A stretch of 64,000 nucleotides of DNA from Mycolicibacter engbaekii (lineage in GTDB: Bacteria > Actinomycetota > Actinomycetes > Mycobacteriales > Mycobacteriaceae), in NCBI RefSeq assembly GCF_002101585.1, contig NZ_LQOT01000016.1, positions 62,001 to 126,000 on the forward strand. Direction: 5' to 3'. Each line of letters starts with the position of its first letter. Position 1 is the first letter of the stretch. Shown here piece after piece: positions 55,548-64,000 of this stretch. A program made the position numbers and the translations under genes. The notes beneath the pieces were generated by a model. The model did not search any database. It saw only the letters and a list, made by a program, of their open reading frames with translations, and was not told the DNA's origin.

Positions 55548-57224
55548 TCAGATCTCGAGCACCGTCGGCACGATCATCGGCTGACGCCGGTAGGTCTCCC
55601 CCACCCACTTGCCCACCGTGCGGCGCACCGCCTGGGCGATCCGGACCGGGTCGGTGACCCCTTCTGCGGCGAGCGACTCCAGCTCCGCCTCGACCTTGCG
55701 CACGGCCGGCTCCAGCGCCTTGGGATCTTCGGAGAAACCACGCGAATGCAGGTGCGGCGCAGCCAACGGCTTTCCGGTGCCGCGGCGCAGCACCACCGTG
55801 ATCGCGACGAATCCGCTCGACAGGATCAGCCGCTCCCCCAGCGTCGCGTCGCCCACGTCGCCGTCGACGAGTCCGTCGACGAACATCTTGCCGACCGGAA
55901 CCGCCCCGGCGATGCGAGCCTGCCCGGCGACCAGATCGACGCTGACCCCGTTCTCGGCCAGCAGGATCGACTCCTCCGGCACCCCGGTACGGGCGGCCAG
56001 CGCGGCGTTGGCCCGCAGCATCCGCCAGGTGCCGTGGACGGGCATCACATTGCGCGGCCGGATCCCGTTGTAGAGGAACAGCAGCTCCCCGGAGTACGCA
56101 TGCCCGGAGACGTGCACGCGGGCCGCGGCGTTGGTGACCACCCGGGCGCCGATCTTGGCCAGGGCGTCCAGCACGCCGAAGACCGCTTCCTCGTTGCCGG
56201 GGATCAGCGACGACGACAGGACCACCAGGTCACCGGCGGTCAGCGTGATCGACCGGTGCTCGCCGCGCGACATGCGCGACAGCGCCGACAGCGGTTCGCC
56301 CTGCGTTCCGGTGGTGACCAGCACCACCTTGTCCGGCGGCATCATCTCGGCGGCCCCGATGTCCACCAGATCCGAGTCCGCCACCCGCAGGAAGCCCAAT
56401 TCCTTCGCGATGCCCATGTTGCGCACCATCGACCGGCCGACGAAGGCCACCCGCCGGCCCTGCGACACCGCGGCATCGACGATCTGCTGCACCCGGTCGA
56501 CGTTGGAGGCGAAGCAGGCCACGATCACCCGGCCCTCGGCCCCGCGGATCAGCCGGTGCAGGGTGGGCCCGACCTCGCTCTCGCTCGGCCCGACCCCGGG
56601 GATCTCGGCGTTGGTGGAGTCGCACAGGAACAGGTCCACGCCCTGGTCGCCCAGCCGGGACATGCCGGGCAGGTCGGTGGGGCGCCCGTCCGGTGGCAGC
56701 TGGTCGAGTTTGATGTCGCCGGTGTGCAGCACCGTGCCCGCGCCGGTATGCACCGCGATCGCCAGCGCATCGGGGATCGAGTGGTTCACCGCGAAGTATT
56801 CGCATTCGAACACGCCGTGGGTGCTGCGCTGGCCTTCTGCCACCTGAACGAACACCGGCTTGATGCGGTGCTCCCGGCACTTGGCGGCGACCAGTGCCAG
56901 GGTGAACTTCGAACCGACAACCGGGATGTCGGCCCGCAGTTTGAGCAGGAACGGGATGGCGCCGATGTGGTCCTCGTGGGCGTGCGTCAGCACCAGCGCC
57001 TCGACGTCGTCGAGCCGGTCGGCGATGTGGCGGATGTCGGGCAGGATCAGATCGACGCCGGGCTCGTCGTGGCCGGGGAACAGCACGCCGCAGTCGATGA
57101 TCAGCAGCCGGCCGAGGTGCTCGAAAACGGTCATGTTGCGGCCGATTTCGCTGATTCCGCCCAGCGCGGTGACACGCAGCCCGCCTTCGGCCAACGGACC
57201 CGGCGGAGTGAGATCCTCGTTCAC
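55548..57224 (-). CDS. rnj: ribonuclease J
   Basis: A 558-residue metallo-beta-lactamase/beta-CASP ribonuclease with 5-prime exonuclease and endonuclease activity in RNA maturation and decay. The zinc motif HAHEDHIG is at residues 81-88; further ligands are in VNHSIPDA near 150 and HTGDIKLD near 166; motifs CFASNVDRVQQ and HVSGHAYSGE belong to beta-CASP. It follows dapA by 7 nt, hence one operon. GTG 57224 gives the same length as in M. tuberculosis. Confidence 0.96.
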   Translation of the reverse strand: MNEDLTPPGPLAEGGLRVTALGGISEIGRNMTVFEHLGRLLIIDCGVLFPGHDEPGVDLILPDIRHIADRLDDVEALVLTHAHEDHIGAIPFLLKLRADIPVVGSKFTLALVAAKCREHRIKPVFVQVAEGQRSTHGVFECEYFAVNHSIPDALAIAVHTGAGTVLHTGDIKLDQLPPDGRPTDLPGMSRLGDQGVDLFLCDSTNAEIPGVGPSESEVGPTLHRLIRGAEGRVIVACFASNVDRVQQIVDAAVSQGRRVAFVGRSMVRNMGIAKELGFLRVADSDLVDIGAAEMMPPDKVVLVTTGTQGEPLSALSRMSRGEHRSITLTAGDLVVLSSSLIPGNEEAVFGVLDALAKIGARVVTNAAARVHVSGHAYSGELLFLYNGIRPRNVMPVHGTWRMLRANAALAARTGVPEESILLAENGVSVDLVAGQARIAGAVPVGKMFVDGLVDGDVGDATLGERLILSSGFVAITVVLRRGTGKPLAAPHLHSRGFSEDPKALEPAVRKVEAELESLAAEGVTDPVRIAQAVRRTVGKWVGETYRRQPMIVPTVLEI

Positions 57225-57231
57225 CTGTGCC

Positions 57232-58918
<1,687 letters not shown>

Positions 58919-58931
58919 GGCACTCACCTTA
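58919..58931 (-). promoter_or_regulatory. near-leaderless promoter of thyX
   Basis: TAAGGT (58931-58926, minus strand), 6-nt gap, +1 at 58919, one base before GTG 58918. The hexamer is half of a palindrome ACCTTAAGGT (58926-58935). Confidence 0.55.
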
Positions 58932-58978
58932 AGGTGTGCCGGCCGGCGCCGAGCAGGGTGCGCTCTGCGAGCCTGCGA

Positions 58979-58991
58979 TAAAGTGGAAAAA
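58979..58991 (+). promoter_or_regulatory. leaderless promoter of the monooxygenase gene
   Basis: TAAAGT (58979-58984), 6-nt gap, +1 at 58991, the A of the ATG start codon. Confidence 0.55.
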
Positions 58992-60478
58992 TGTCTTCGC
59001 AGCAGGTAGAGGTACTGATCGTCGGGGCGGGATTCGCGGGCATCGGTGCCGCCATTCAGCTCAAGCGCCTCGGCATCGAGGACTTCGTCATCCTCGAGCG
59101 CGAAGACGATCTCGGCGGCACCTGGTATGTCAACCATTACCCGGGACTGGCAGTCGACGTTCCCACCACCACCTACTCGTATTTCTTCGAGCCCAATCCC
59201 AACTGGTCGCGGATGTTCAGCCCTGGCCCGGAAATCAAGAAGTACGCCGAGGACGTCGCCGCCAAGTACGACGTGCCGCGCCACATCCGGTACAACACGG
59301 AGGTCGAGGGCGCCCGCTGGGACGAGGACGCCTCGCTGTGGTGCGTCACCCTGGCCGACGGCGAAACCATCAGTTCGCGGTATCTGATCACCGCAACCGG
59401 TTTCCTGTCGCAGCCGCACATCCCCGACATCGCCGGTATCGAGACTTTCGAAGGCCGGGTCATCCACACCACCAAGTGGGACGACGAGTACAGCCCCGCC
59501 GGTGAGCGCATCGCGGTGATCGGCACCGGAGCCACCGCCGTCCAGTTGATCCCCGAACTCGCCAAAACCGCCGCTGACCTGACGGTGTACCAGCGCACCC
59601 CGATCTGGGTGGTGCCCAAGATCGACCTGCGCTTCGCCCCGTGGGCCAAGCGGATGTTCGCCCGATTCCCCTGGACCCAGCGCGTCTTCCGCTGGCTCAC
59701 CGACTCCGTCTACGAGGTGATGGTCTCCATCGGCGTCCGCCACTACTCGATGTTCCGGGGCCGGTTCAACATCGCGGCCGGCGATCTGGCCAAGATCAAC
59801 CGGTTCCTGGTCATCCGGGACAAGGAGCTGCGCCGCCGGCTCACCCCGGATTACGACTTCGGGTGCAAGCGTCCGACGTTCTCCAACGGCTACTACCAGG
59901 CGTTCACCCGGCCCAATGTGCACCTGCAGGATGCCGGTATCGACCACATCGAAGCCGACGGAATCGTCGGCAAGGACGGCGCAAAGGTCGAGATCGACAC
60001 GCTGGTGCTGGCCACCGGATTCGATCTGTGGGAGGCCAACTTCCCGGCCATCGAGGTGATCGGCCGGGAAGGCCGCAACCTCGGGAAGTGGTGGCGCGAG
60101 ACCCGCTTCCAGGCCTATCAGGGCGTGTCAATGCCGTACTTCCCGAACTACTTGAGCCTGGCCGGTCCGTATGCGTTCCTGGGGTTGAACTTCTTCAACA
60201 CCATGGAGTACCAGATGCGGCTGATGGACCGGCTGTTCTCCGAGGTCAAGCGACGGGGGGCGACGACGTTCGAGGTCACCGAGGAGGCCAACACCCAGTT
60301 CCTGGAACGGATGACCGAACTGCTCGGCGAGTCGGTGTTCACCCAGGGCAATTGTGCCAGCGCCCACTCGTACTACTTCAGCCCCAACGGCGATCCCGCG
60401 CTGCTGCGCCCGACGTCGACCGAGACGGCGATTCGGGAGGCCAGGGAATTCCCGTTGAGCGACTACCGCATCAGCTGA
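58991..60478 (+). CDS. FAD-dependent Baeyer-Villiger-type monooxygenase
   Basis: A 495-residue flavoprotein monooxygenase. It has the FAD loop GAGFAGIG at residues 12-19, the Baeyer-Villiger fingerprint FxGxxxHTxxW in [11 protein letters not shown] near 155, and the NADPH loop GTGATAVQ near 178. Such enzymes insert oxygen next to ketones or oxidise sulfides and activate thioamide prodrugs (EthA type); the natural substrate is unknown. It is flanked by 60-bp direct repeats derived from thyX and is absent from this place in M. tuberculosis as I remember it, so it is an insertion. The upstream GGAAAA is at best a weak ribosome site. Confidence 0.93.
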   Translation: MSSQQVEVLIVGAGFAGIGAAIQLKRLGIEDFVILEREDDLGGTWYVNHYPGLAVDVPTTTYSYFFEPNPNWSRMFSPGPEIKKYAEDVAAKYDVPRHIRYNTEVEGARWDEDASLWCVTLADGETISSRYLITATGFLSQPHIPDIAGIETFEGRVIHTTKWDDEYSPAGERIAVIGTGATAVQLIPELAKTAADLTVYQRTPIWVVPKIDLRFAPWAKRMFARFPWTQRVFRWLTDSVYEVMVSIGVRHYSMFRGRFNIAAGDLAKINRFLVIRDKELRRRLTPDYDFGCKRPTFSNGYYQAFTRPNVHLQDAGIDHIEADGIVGKDGAKVEIDTLVLATGFDLWEANFPAIEVIGREGRNLGKWWRETRFQAYQGVSMPYFPNYLSLAGPYAFLGLNFFNTMEYQMRLMDRLFSEVKRRGATTFEVTEEANTQFLERMTELLGESVFTQGNCASAHSYYFSPNGDPALLRPTSTETAIREAREFPLSDYRIS

Positions 60479-60504
60479 CCGCCCCGAGAAGGCTGTTGCG
60501 AACT

Positions 60505-60564
60505 GCAATCAGTTGCCCGCGCAGCGGCGCCGTCGCCACCGCGGCACTCCCCTTAAGGTGTGCC
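60505..60564. repeat. direct repeat copy B: decayed fragment of thyX
   Basis: Aligned to 58881-58940, 54 of 60 bases match. On the minus strand it still reads MATAPLRGQLIA-like residues against [12 protein letters not shown] of ThyX, with TAAGGG where thyX has TAAGGT. It cannot encode a functional product. It fills most of the 109-bp gap after the monooxygenase gene. Confidence 0.9.
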
Positions 60565-60587
60565 TGCCCGGCCTGGTAAAAGGCCCG

Positions 60588-61280
60588 TCAGCCGTTGGGC
60601 ACCTTCTCGGCGATCTGCCGGGCGATGACGACCGCGGAGTCCTTGGGGTCCGCACTACAGGTGTTCACGTCGATCACGATGTTGTTCGCCACGGTCAACG
60701 CCCGCCCGCAGGCCCAGCTGGCGTCGTTGCCGGCGTTGCTCTGGGTCGCGATGGTGCTCAGCATGCCGTCGGTGTTGACGATGGGCGCGGCGATCCAGGT
60801 GCTGCCGCTCTGCACATGGCTGTACTCCTCGCAGGCCAGCCACTGCTCGGCGGAAGCGGCGAAGAACGCCGCGGCCTGATTCGCCGACGGGAACGCGACC
60901 ACGGCCTGCTCGACGTAGTGCTCGAAATCGTCGCCCTCGCTCATGGCCTGCTCCCGCACCCCGGTGTAACCGCTGTCGGCGTAGACCAGCGCCTGGCCGG
61001 CGCCGTCGATGGCCAGGCATTCGCGGGGCTGCATGCTGGCGCTGTCGTCCGACAGGGCGTTGTGGATGCGGGTGACGACCATGTCGGTCGCCTCCATGAT
61101 CGGGTTGACCTGTTCGGGGGGCAGCAGCAGGGCGCGCAGCCCGGTCTCGGCGACCGGCACCGGCGGGGTGGTGGTCACCGCGGTGGTGGCCGGCGGCAGA
61201 ACTCTCACCCCGTGCTGCCCGCAACCGGCGGCCAGCACCGCACCGACGACGACAAGCCCGCACCTGGCAGCGACCCGCAT
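60588..61280 (-). CDS. PknH-like sensor-domain lipoprotein
   Basis: A 230-residue exported lipoprotein. The signal peptide ends in the lipobox LAAGC near residue 19. Residues 50-230 form a PknH_C-type sensor domain: RECLAIDGAGQALVYADSGY near 88, and paired cysteines (CEEYSHV, CGRALTVANNIVIDVNTCS) that form the two disulfides of this fold. Such domains occur on kinase PknH and on lipoproteins LpqA/LpqQ. Ligand unknown. ATG 61280 is preferred to ATG 61295 because GGGGGA lies just upstream and the charged n-region then starts at once. Confidence 0.87.
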   Translation of the reverse strand: MRVAARCGLVVVGAVLAAGCGQHGVRVLPPATTAVTTTPPVPVAETGLRALLLPPEQVNPIMEATDMVVTRIHNALSDDSASMQPRECLAIDGAGQALVYADSGYTGVREQAMSEGDDFEHYVEQAVVAFPSANQAAAFFAASAEQWLACEEYSHVQSGSTWIAAPIVNTDGMLSTIATQSNAGNDASWACGRALTVANNIVIDVNTCSADPKDSAVVIARQIAEKVPNG

Positions 61281-61389
61281 ACGATCCCCCGACATCCCCG
61301 GATCGACGCCCCTATCACCCGCGACGCCGATCTGCTCCCGCCCGCCACCCTAGCGCGGCCCGACCGGCCCCGCCGCTACACCTGCCGGC

Positions 61390-62601
61390 TCAGCGCGCCC
61401 GCAGCGTGGCGGCCAGATCTCCCCGGTCGCCCACGGTGATCCCGCTGAGCCCCAGCCAGCCGGCCATGGACTCCAACTGCGACCACAACGCCGCGCCCAC
61501 CTGCTCGCGGGACCGGCCCGGTTCGGCGAACGCCCCGACGACGTGCAATGCATCGCGCTGCCTATCCGCCTTGAGATCCACTCGGCCCACCAGTTCCCCG
61601 TCCAACAGAAACGGCCAGACGTAGTAGCCGTACTGGCGCCGCGCCGCCGGGGTGTAGATCTCCAGTCGATAGTGGAAACCGAACAGCCGCGCCACCCTTG
61701 GCCGATAGAAGATCAGCGGATCGAACGGACACAACAGCGCGGTGCCGCGGTCGGCCCGCGGTATCGACTGCCCGGCATGCAGGTAGGCCACGCTGTCCCA
61801 GCCCTGTACGGCGACCGGCTCCAGGTCGCCGTCGGCCACCAGCCGGGCGATCGCCGGCTTGGTCTGGGCGGCCGACAGCCGAAAGTAGTCCCGCAGGTCG
61901 GCCTCGGTGGCCACCCCCAGCGCACCGGCCGCCCGCCGTACCAGCTCGCGGACCGCCTCGTCGTCATCGACCTCGACCGCCAGTACCTGCGGCGGCAGCA
62001 CGTTCTGGACCAGGTCGTAGTGCCGGGCAAATCCGACCCGGGTGGCGGTGGTCAGCACACCGGAGGCGAACAACGCCTCGGCCACCCATTTGGTGTCGCT
62101 GCGGTTCCACCACGGCCCTTTGCCGGCCCGCCCGGATGCGGCGGCAAGATGCGCTTCGATCTGGCCGGCGGTCGCCGGTCCGAGTTCCCCGATCGCGGCA
62201 GTCACATCGGCGACCAGTTGCGGGTTGCGCCGCACGATCGCCGAGCCCCACCGGCCGTGGGGCCACTGCCGCATCCGCCAGCGCAGCAACGGCCAGTCCT
62301 CGACGGCCATCAGCGCCGCCTCATGCGCCCAGTACTCGACCAGCAGCCGCGGCGAGCGGGCGCTGTGGCTCCACGCGGCCCGGTCGAGGACCGTACGGTC
62401 GTAGGGACCCAGCCGGCTGAAGACCGGCGCGTAGTGGGCGCGCACCGCGACCGACACCGAGTCCAGTTGCAGAACCTGTATGCGCGAGATCAACCGCTGC
62501 AGGTGCGCCCTGCTCACTGCAGCCCGCGGCCTGGCCTGCGTGAACCCCTGTGCGGCCACGGCGATTCGCCGTGCCTGCGCCGAGTTCAGCGTGGGTGTCA
62601 C
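61390..62601 (-). CDS. winged-helix protein of the YcaQ/AlkX family (HTH_42)
   Basis: A 403-residue cytoplasmic protein. Bacterial YcaQ and AlkX are DNA glycosylases that unhook interstrand crosslinks and alkylated bases. Here [13 protein letters not shown] near residue 9, then [20 protein letters not shown] near 55, [19 protein letters not shown] near 88 and the QxQ-type catalytic region cannot be confirmed from sequence alone. GTG 62601 overlaps the dfrA stop as GTGA, so it is translated with dfrA and thyA. I do not recall it in M. tuberculosis at this place. Confidence 0.87.
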   Translation of the reverse strand: MTPTLNSAQARRIAVAAQGFTQARPRAAVSRAHLQRLISRIQVLQLDSVSVAVRAHYAPVFSRLGPYDRTVLDRAAWSHSARSPRLLVEYWAHEAALMAVEDWPLLRWRMRQWPHGRWGSAIVRRNPQLVADVTAAIGELGPATAGQIEAHLAAASGRAGKGPWWNRSDTKWVAEALFASGVLTTATRVGFARHYDLVQNVLPPQVLAVEVDDDEAVRELVRRAAGALGVATEADLRDYFRLSAAQTKPAIARLVADGDLEPVAVQGWDSVAYLHAGQSIPRADRGTALLCPFDPLIFYRPRVARLFGFHYRLEIYTPAARRQYGYYVWPFLLDGELVGRVDLKADRQRDALHVVGAFAEPGRSREQVGAALWSQLESMAGWLGLSGITVGDRGDLAATLRAR

Positions 62602-63077
62602 CGCAGGTAGCTGCAGAACCGGTACCGCAGACCTGTTGCGCTGGTGAGCCACTCGCCCTTGACCACCGACCACTGGTGGTCGAGTTCTGGAGCGGCGGCA
62701 TCCCCGTCGCGTGGCGGCAGGTCGAGGTCGATCTCGGTGACTTCGCACCGGTCGGCTTTGGGCAGTGCGAGCTGGTAGATCTGCGCGCCGCCGATCACCC
62801 AGGTCTCGGCGTCGGTCAGCGCCGCGTCCAGGGAGGCGACCACTTCGGCCCCGTCAGCGCGGTAGTGCGGCTGGCGGGTCACCACCACGTTGGGGCGCCC
62901 GGGCAGCGGCCGCACCGAGGCCGGCAGCGACTCCCAGGTCAGCCGGCCCATCACCACCCGGTGCCCCAGGGTGAGCGCCTTGAAACGCGCCTGGTCCTCA
63001 GGCAGCCGCCACGGTATGCCGCCGTCCCGGCCGATCACGCCGGAGACGGACTGCGCCCAGATCAGAGCAAGCGTCAT
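62598..63077 (-). CDS. dfrA: dihydrofolate reductase
   Basis: Reduces dihydrofolate to tetrahydrofolate with NADPH, recycling what ThyA produces. The 159-residue length equals the M. tuberculosis enzyme. Visible are [18 protein letters not shown] with the catalytic Asp near residue 27, GRLTWESLP near 44, the NADPH contact GRPNVVVTR near 60 and [11 protein letters not shown] near 96. Start and stop overlap its neighbours by 4 nt (ATGA, GTGA). Confidence 0.97.
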   Translation of the reverse strand: MTLALIWAQSVSGVIGRDGGIPWRLPEDQARFKALTLGHRVVMGRLTWESLPASVRPLPGRPNVVVTRQPHYRADGAEVVASLDAALTDAETWVIGGAQIYQLALPKADRCEVTEIDLDLPPRDGDAAAPELDHQWSVVKGEWLTSATGLRYRFCSYLR

Positions 63078-63874
63078 ACGGCCACGGGCGCTTTGATCGC
63101 CGGGTGTGGATCGTAGCCGTGGATCTCGATGTCGTCGTAGGTGTAGTCGAAGATGGAATCACGTTTCGCCAGAACCAGTTTCGGGTAGGGGCGCGGCTCC
63201 CGAGACAGCTGCTCGCGCACCTGGTCCACGTGGTTGTCATAGATGTGGCAGTCTCCGCCGGTCCAGACGAACTCGCCGACGCCCAGCCCGGCCTGGTCGG
63301 CCATCATGTGGGTGAGCAATGCGTAGCTGGCGATGTTGAACGGCACCCCGAGGAACAGATCGGCGCTGCGCTGGTAGAGCTGGCAGGACAGTTTCTGGTC
63401 GGCGACGTAGAACTGGAACAGCGCATGGCAGGGGGCCAGCGCCATCTTGCTCAGTTCACCGACGTTCCAGGCCGAGACGATGATCCGGCGGGAATCGGGG
63501 TCGGTGCGCAGCAACTCCGCCGCGGCCGCGATCTGGTCGATCTGCTCTCCCGACGGGGTAGGCCACGAGCGCCATTGCACTCCATAGACCGGGCCCAGAT
63601 CGCCGGTGGGGCTGGCCCACTCGTCCCAGATGGTGACGCCGTGCTCGTTGAGCCACTCGATGTTGGAATCGCCGCGCAGGAACCACAGCAGCTCATAGAT
63701 CACCGATTTGACGTGCACCTTCTTGGTGGTGATCAGCGGGAATCCGGCGGCCAGGTCGTAGCGCACCTGGTGACCGAACAGGCTGCGGGTTCCGGTGCCG
63801 GTGCGGTCCGCCTTGGGAGTTCCGCTCTCGAGCACCAACCGCAGCAGATCCTCGTACGGTGTGGCGATCGGCAC
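63074..63874 (-). CDS. thyA: thymidylate synthase ThyA
   Basis: Converts dUMP to dTMP with methylenetetrahydrofolate. The 266-residue protein has the catalytic Cys149 in [19 protein letters not shown] near 24, [12 protein letters not shown] near 60, [18 protein letters not shown] near 165 and the terminal IKAPVAV that closes the active site. GTG 63874 coincides with the predicted transcription start. It heads an overlapping thyA-dfrA-ycaQ-like operon. Confidence 0.97.
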   Translation of the reverse strand: MPIATPYEDLLRLVLESGTPKADRTGTGTRSLFGHQVRYDLAAGFPLITTKKVHVKSVIYELLWFLRGDSNIEWLNEHGVTIWDEWASPTGDLGPVYGVQWRSWPTPSGEQIDQIAAAAELLRTDPDSRRIIVSAWNVGELSKMALAPCHALFQFYVADQKLSCQLYQRSADLFLGVPFNIASYALLTHMMADQAGLGVGEFVWTGGDCHIYDNHVDQVREQLSREPRPYPKLVLAKRDSIFDYTYDDIEIHGYDPHPAIKAPVAV

Positions 63875-63886
63875 GCGCTTAGCTTA
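63874..63886 (-). promoter_or_regulatory. leaderless promoter of the thyA-dfrA operon
   Basis: TAAGCT (63886-63881, minus strand), 6-nt gap, +1 at 63874, the G of the GTG start codon. Confidence 0.6.
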
Positions 63887-63959
63887 GCGGCGAGGGCAAG
63901 CGGGGCGAAGCCACGCGCCGCTGTAGGGCCCGCGCATGTGGCGGAGTACAACAGAGGCC

Positions 63960-64000
63960 ATGCCTATGATCACCGACACCGTTGCCACGCCCGACGGCGA
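63960..64000 (+). CDS. dienelactone hydrolase family protein, first 13 codons (cut by window edge)
   Basis: Only MPMITDTVATPDG is visible before the window ends. It matches the start of the Rv2765-type dienelactone hydrolase that I recall next to thyA, and AGAGG lies just before the ATG. The body of the protein lies outside the window. Confidence 0.6.
   Translation, partial: MPMITDTVATPDG

Overview
This window is a chromosomal segment of a non-tuberculous mycobacterium. It is GC-rich, has high GC at third codon positions, uses GTG and TTG starts often, and keeps the gene order I recall for the Mycobacterium tuberculosis interval Rv2690c to Rv2765. Landmarks in order are ceoB/ceoC, dut, cei, ppgK, sigA, sigB, ideR, nrdR, chiZ, lexA, fadE20, hflX-dapF-miaA, miaB, recX-recA, clgR-pspA, pgsA3, argA, ftsK, rnj-dapA-thyX and dfrA-thyA. 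All homology statements rest on family recognition; no search was run. I see no rRNA, tRNA, CRISPR array, prophage or insertion sequence.

Layout. 1-8 kb: an APC permease (cut by the window edge), two TrkA-type potassium regulators, small conserved actinobacterial genes, dUTPase, the envelope protein Cei and polyphosphate glucokinase. 8-16 kb: sigA with a closely following O-methyltransferase, sigB behind an ECF-type promoter, and the iron regulator ideR. 17-21 kb: PAC2 protein, nitrobindin, nrdR, chiZ and lexA with SOS and PafBC-type sites, then a decayed DUF1348 gene. 21-31 kb: LGFP-repeat surface protein, fadE20 with a palindromic operator, a DEAD-box helicase, hflX-dapF-miaA, and two tandem DMT transporters. 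31-40 kb: DUF349 protein, an SRPBCC protein coupled to a frameshifted gene with a slippery heptamer, miaB, and a four-gene glutamate-type ABC transporter. 40-50 kb: recX-recA, an MpaB oxygenase facing a TetR regulator, a glycosyltransferase, the clgR-pspA-pspM envelope-stress cluster, pgsA3 and argA. 50-64 kb: a WS/DGAT-like protein with an altered active-site motif, ftsK, rnj, dapA, thyX, a Baeyer-Villiger monooxygenase flanked by a duplicated piece of thyX, and a thyA-dfrA-ycaQ-like overlap operon.

How the genes connect. DNA-damage control is concentrated here: lexA, recA, recX and chiZ, with LexA boxes and two PafBC (RecA-NDp) promoter matches. Thymidylate and diaminopimelate synthesis (dut, thyX, thyA, dfrA, dapA, dapF) and tRNA/RNA processing (miaA, miaB, rnj, helicase) recur. 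Stress control (sigB, clgR, pspA) shares SigE/SigH-type promoters. About twenty genes have a TANNNT -10 element placed exactly so that the mRNA would start at, or one or two bases before, the start codon, so leaderless transcription appears to be the dominant initiation mode for many first genes.

The most unusual points are the in-frame U UUU UUC heptamer at the frameshift in 33810-34525, the 60-bp thyX-derived direct repeats around the monooxygenase gene, the overlapping divergent -10 elements of dut and its neighbour, and the DUF1348 pseudogene. I did not find a clearly new multi-gene defence or mobile system.
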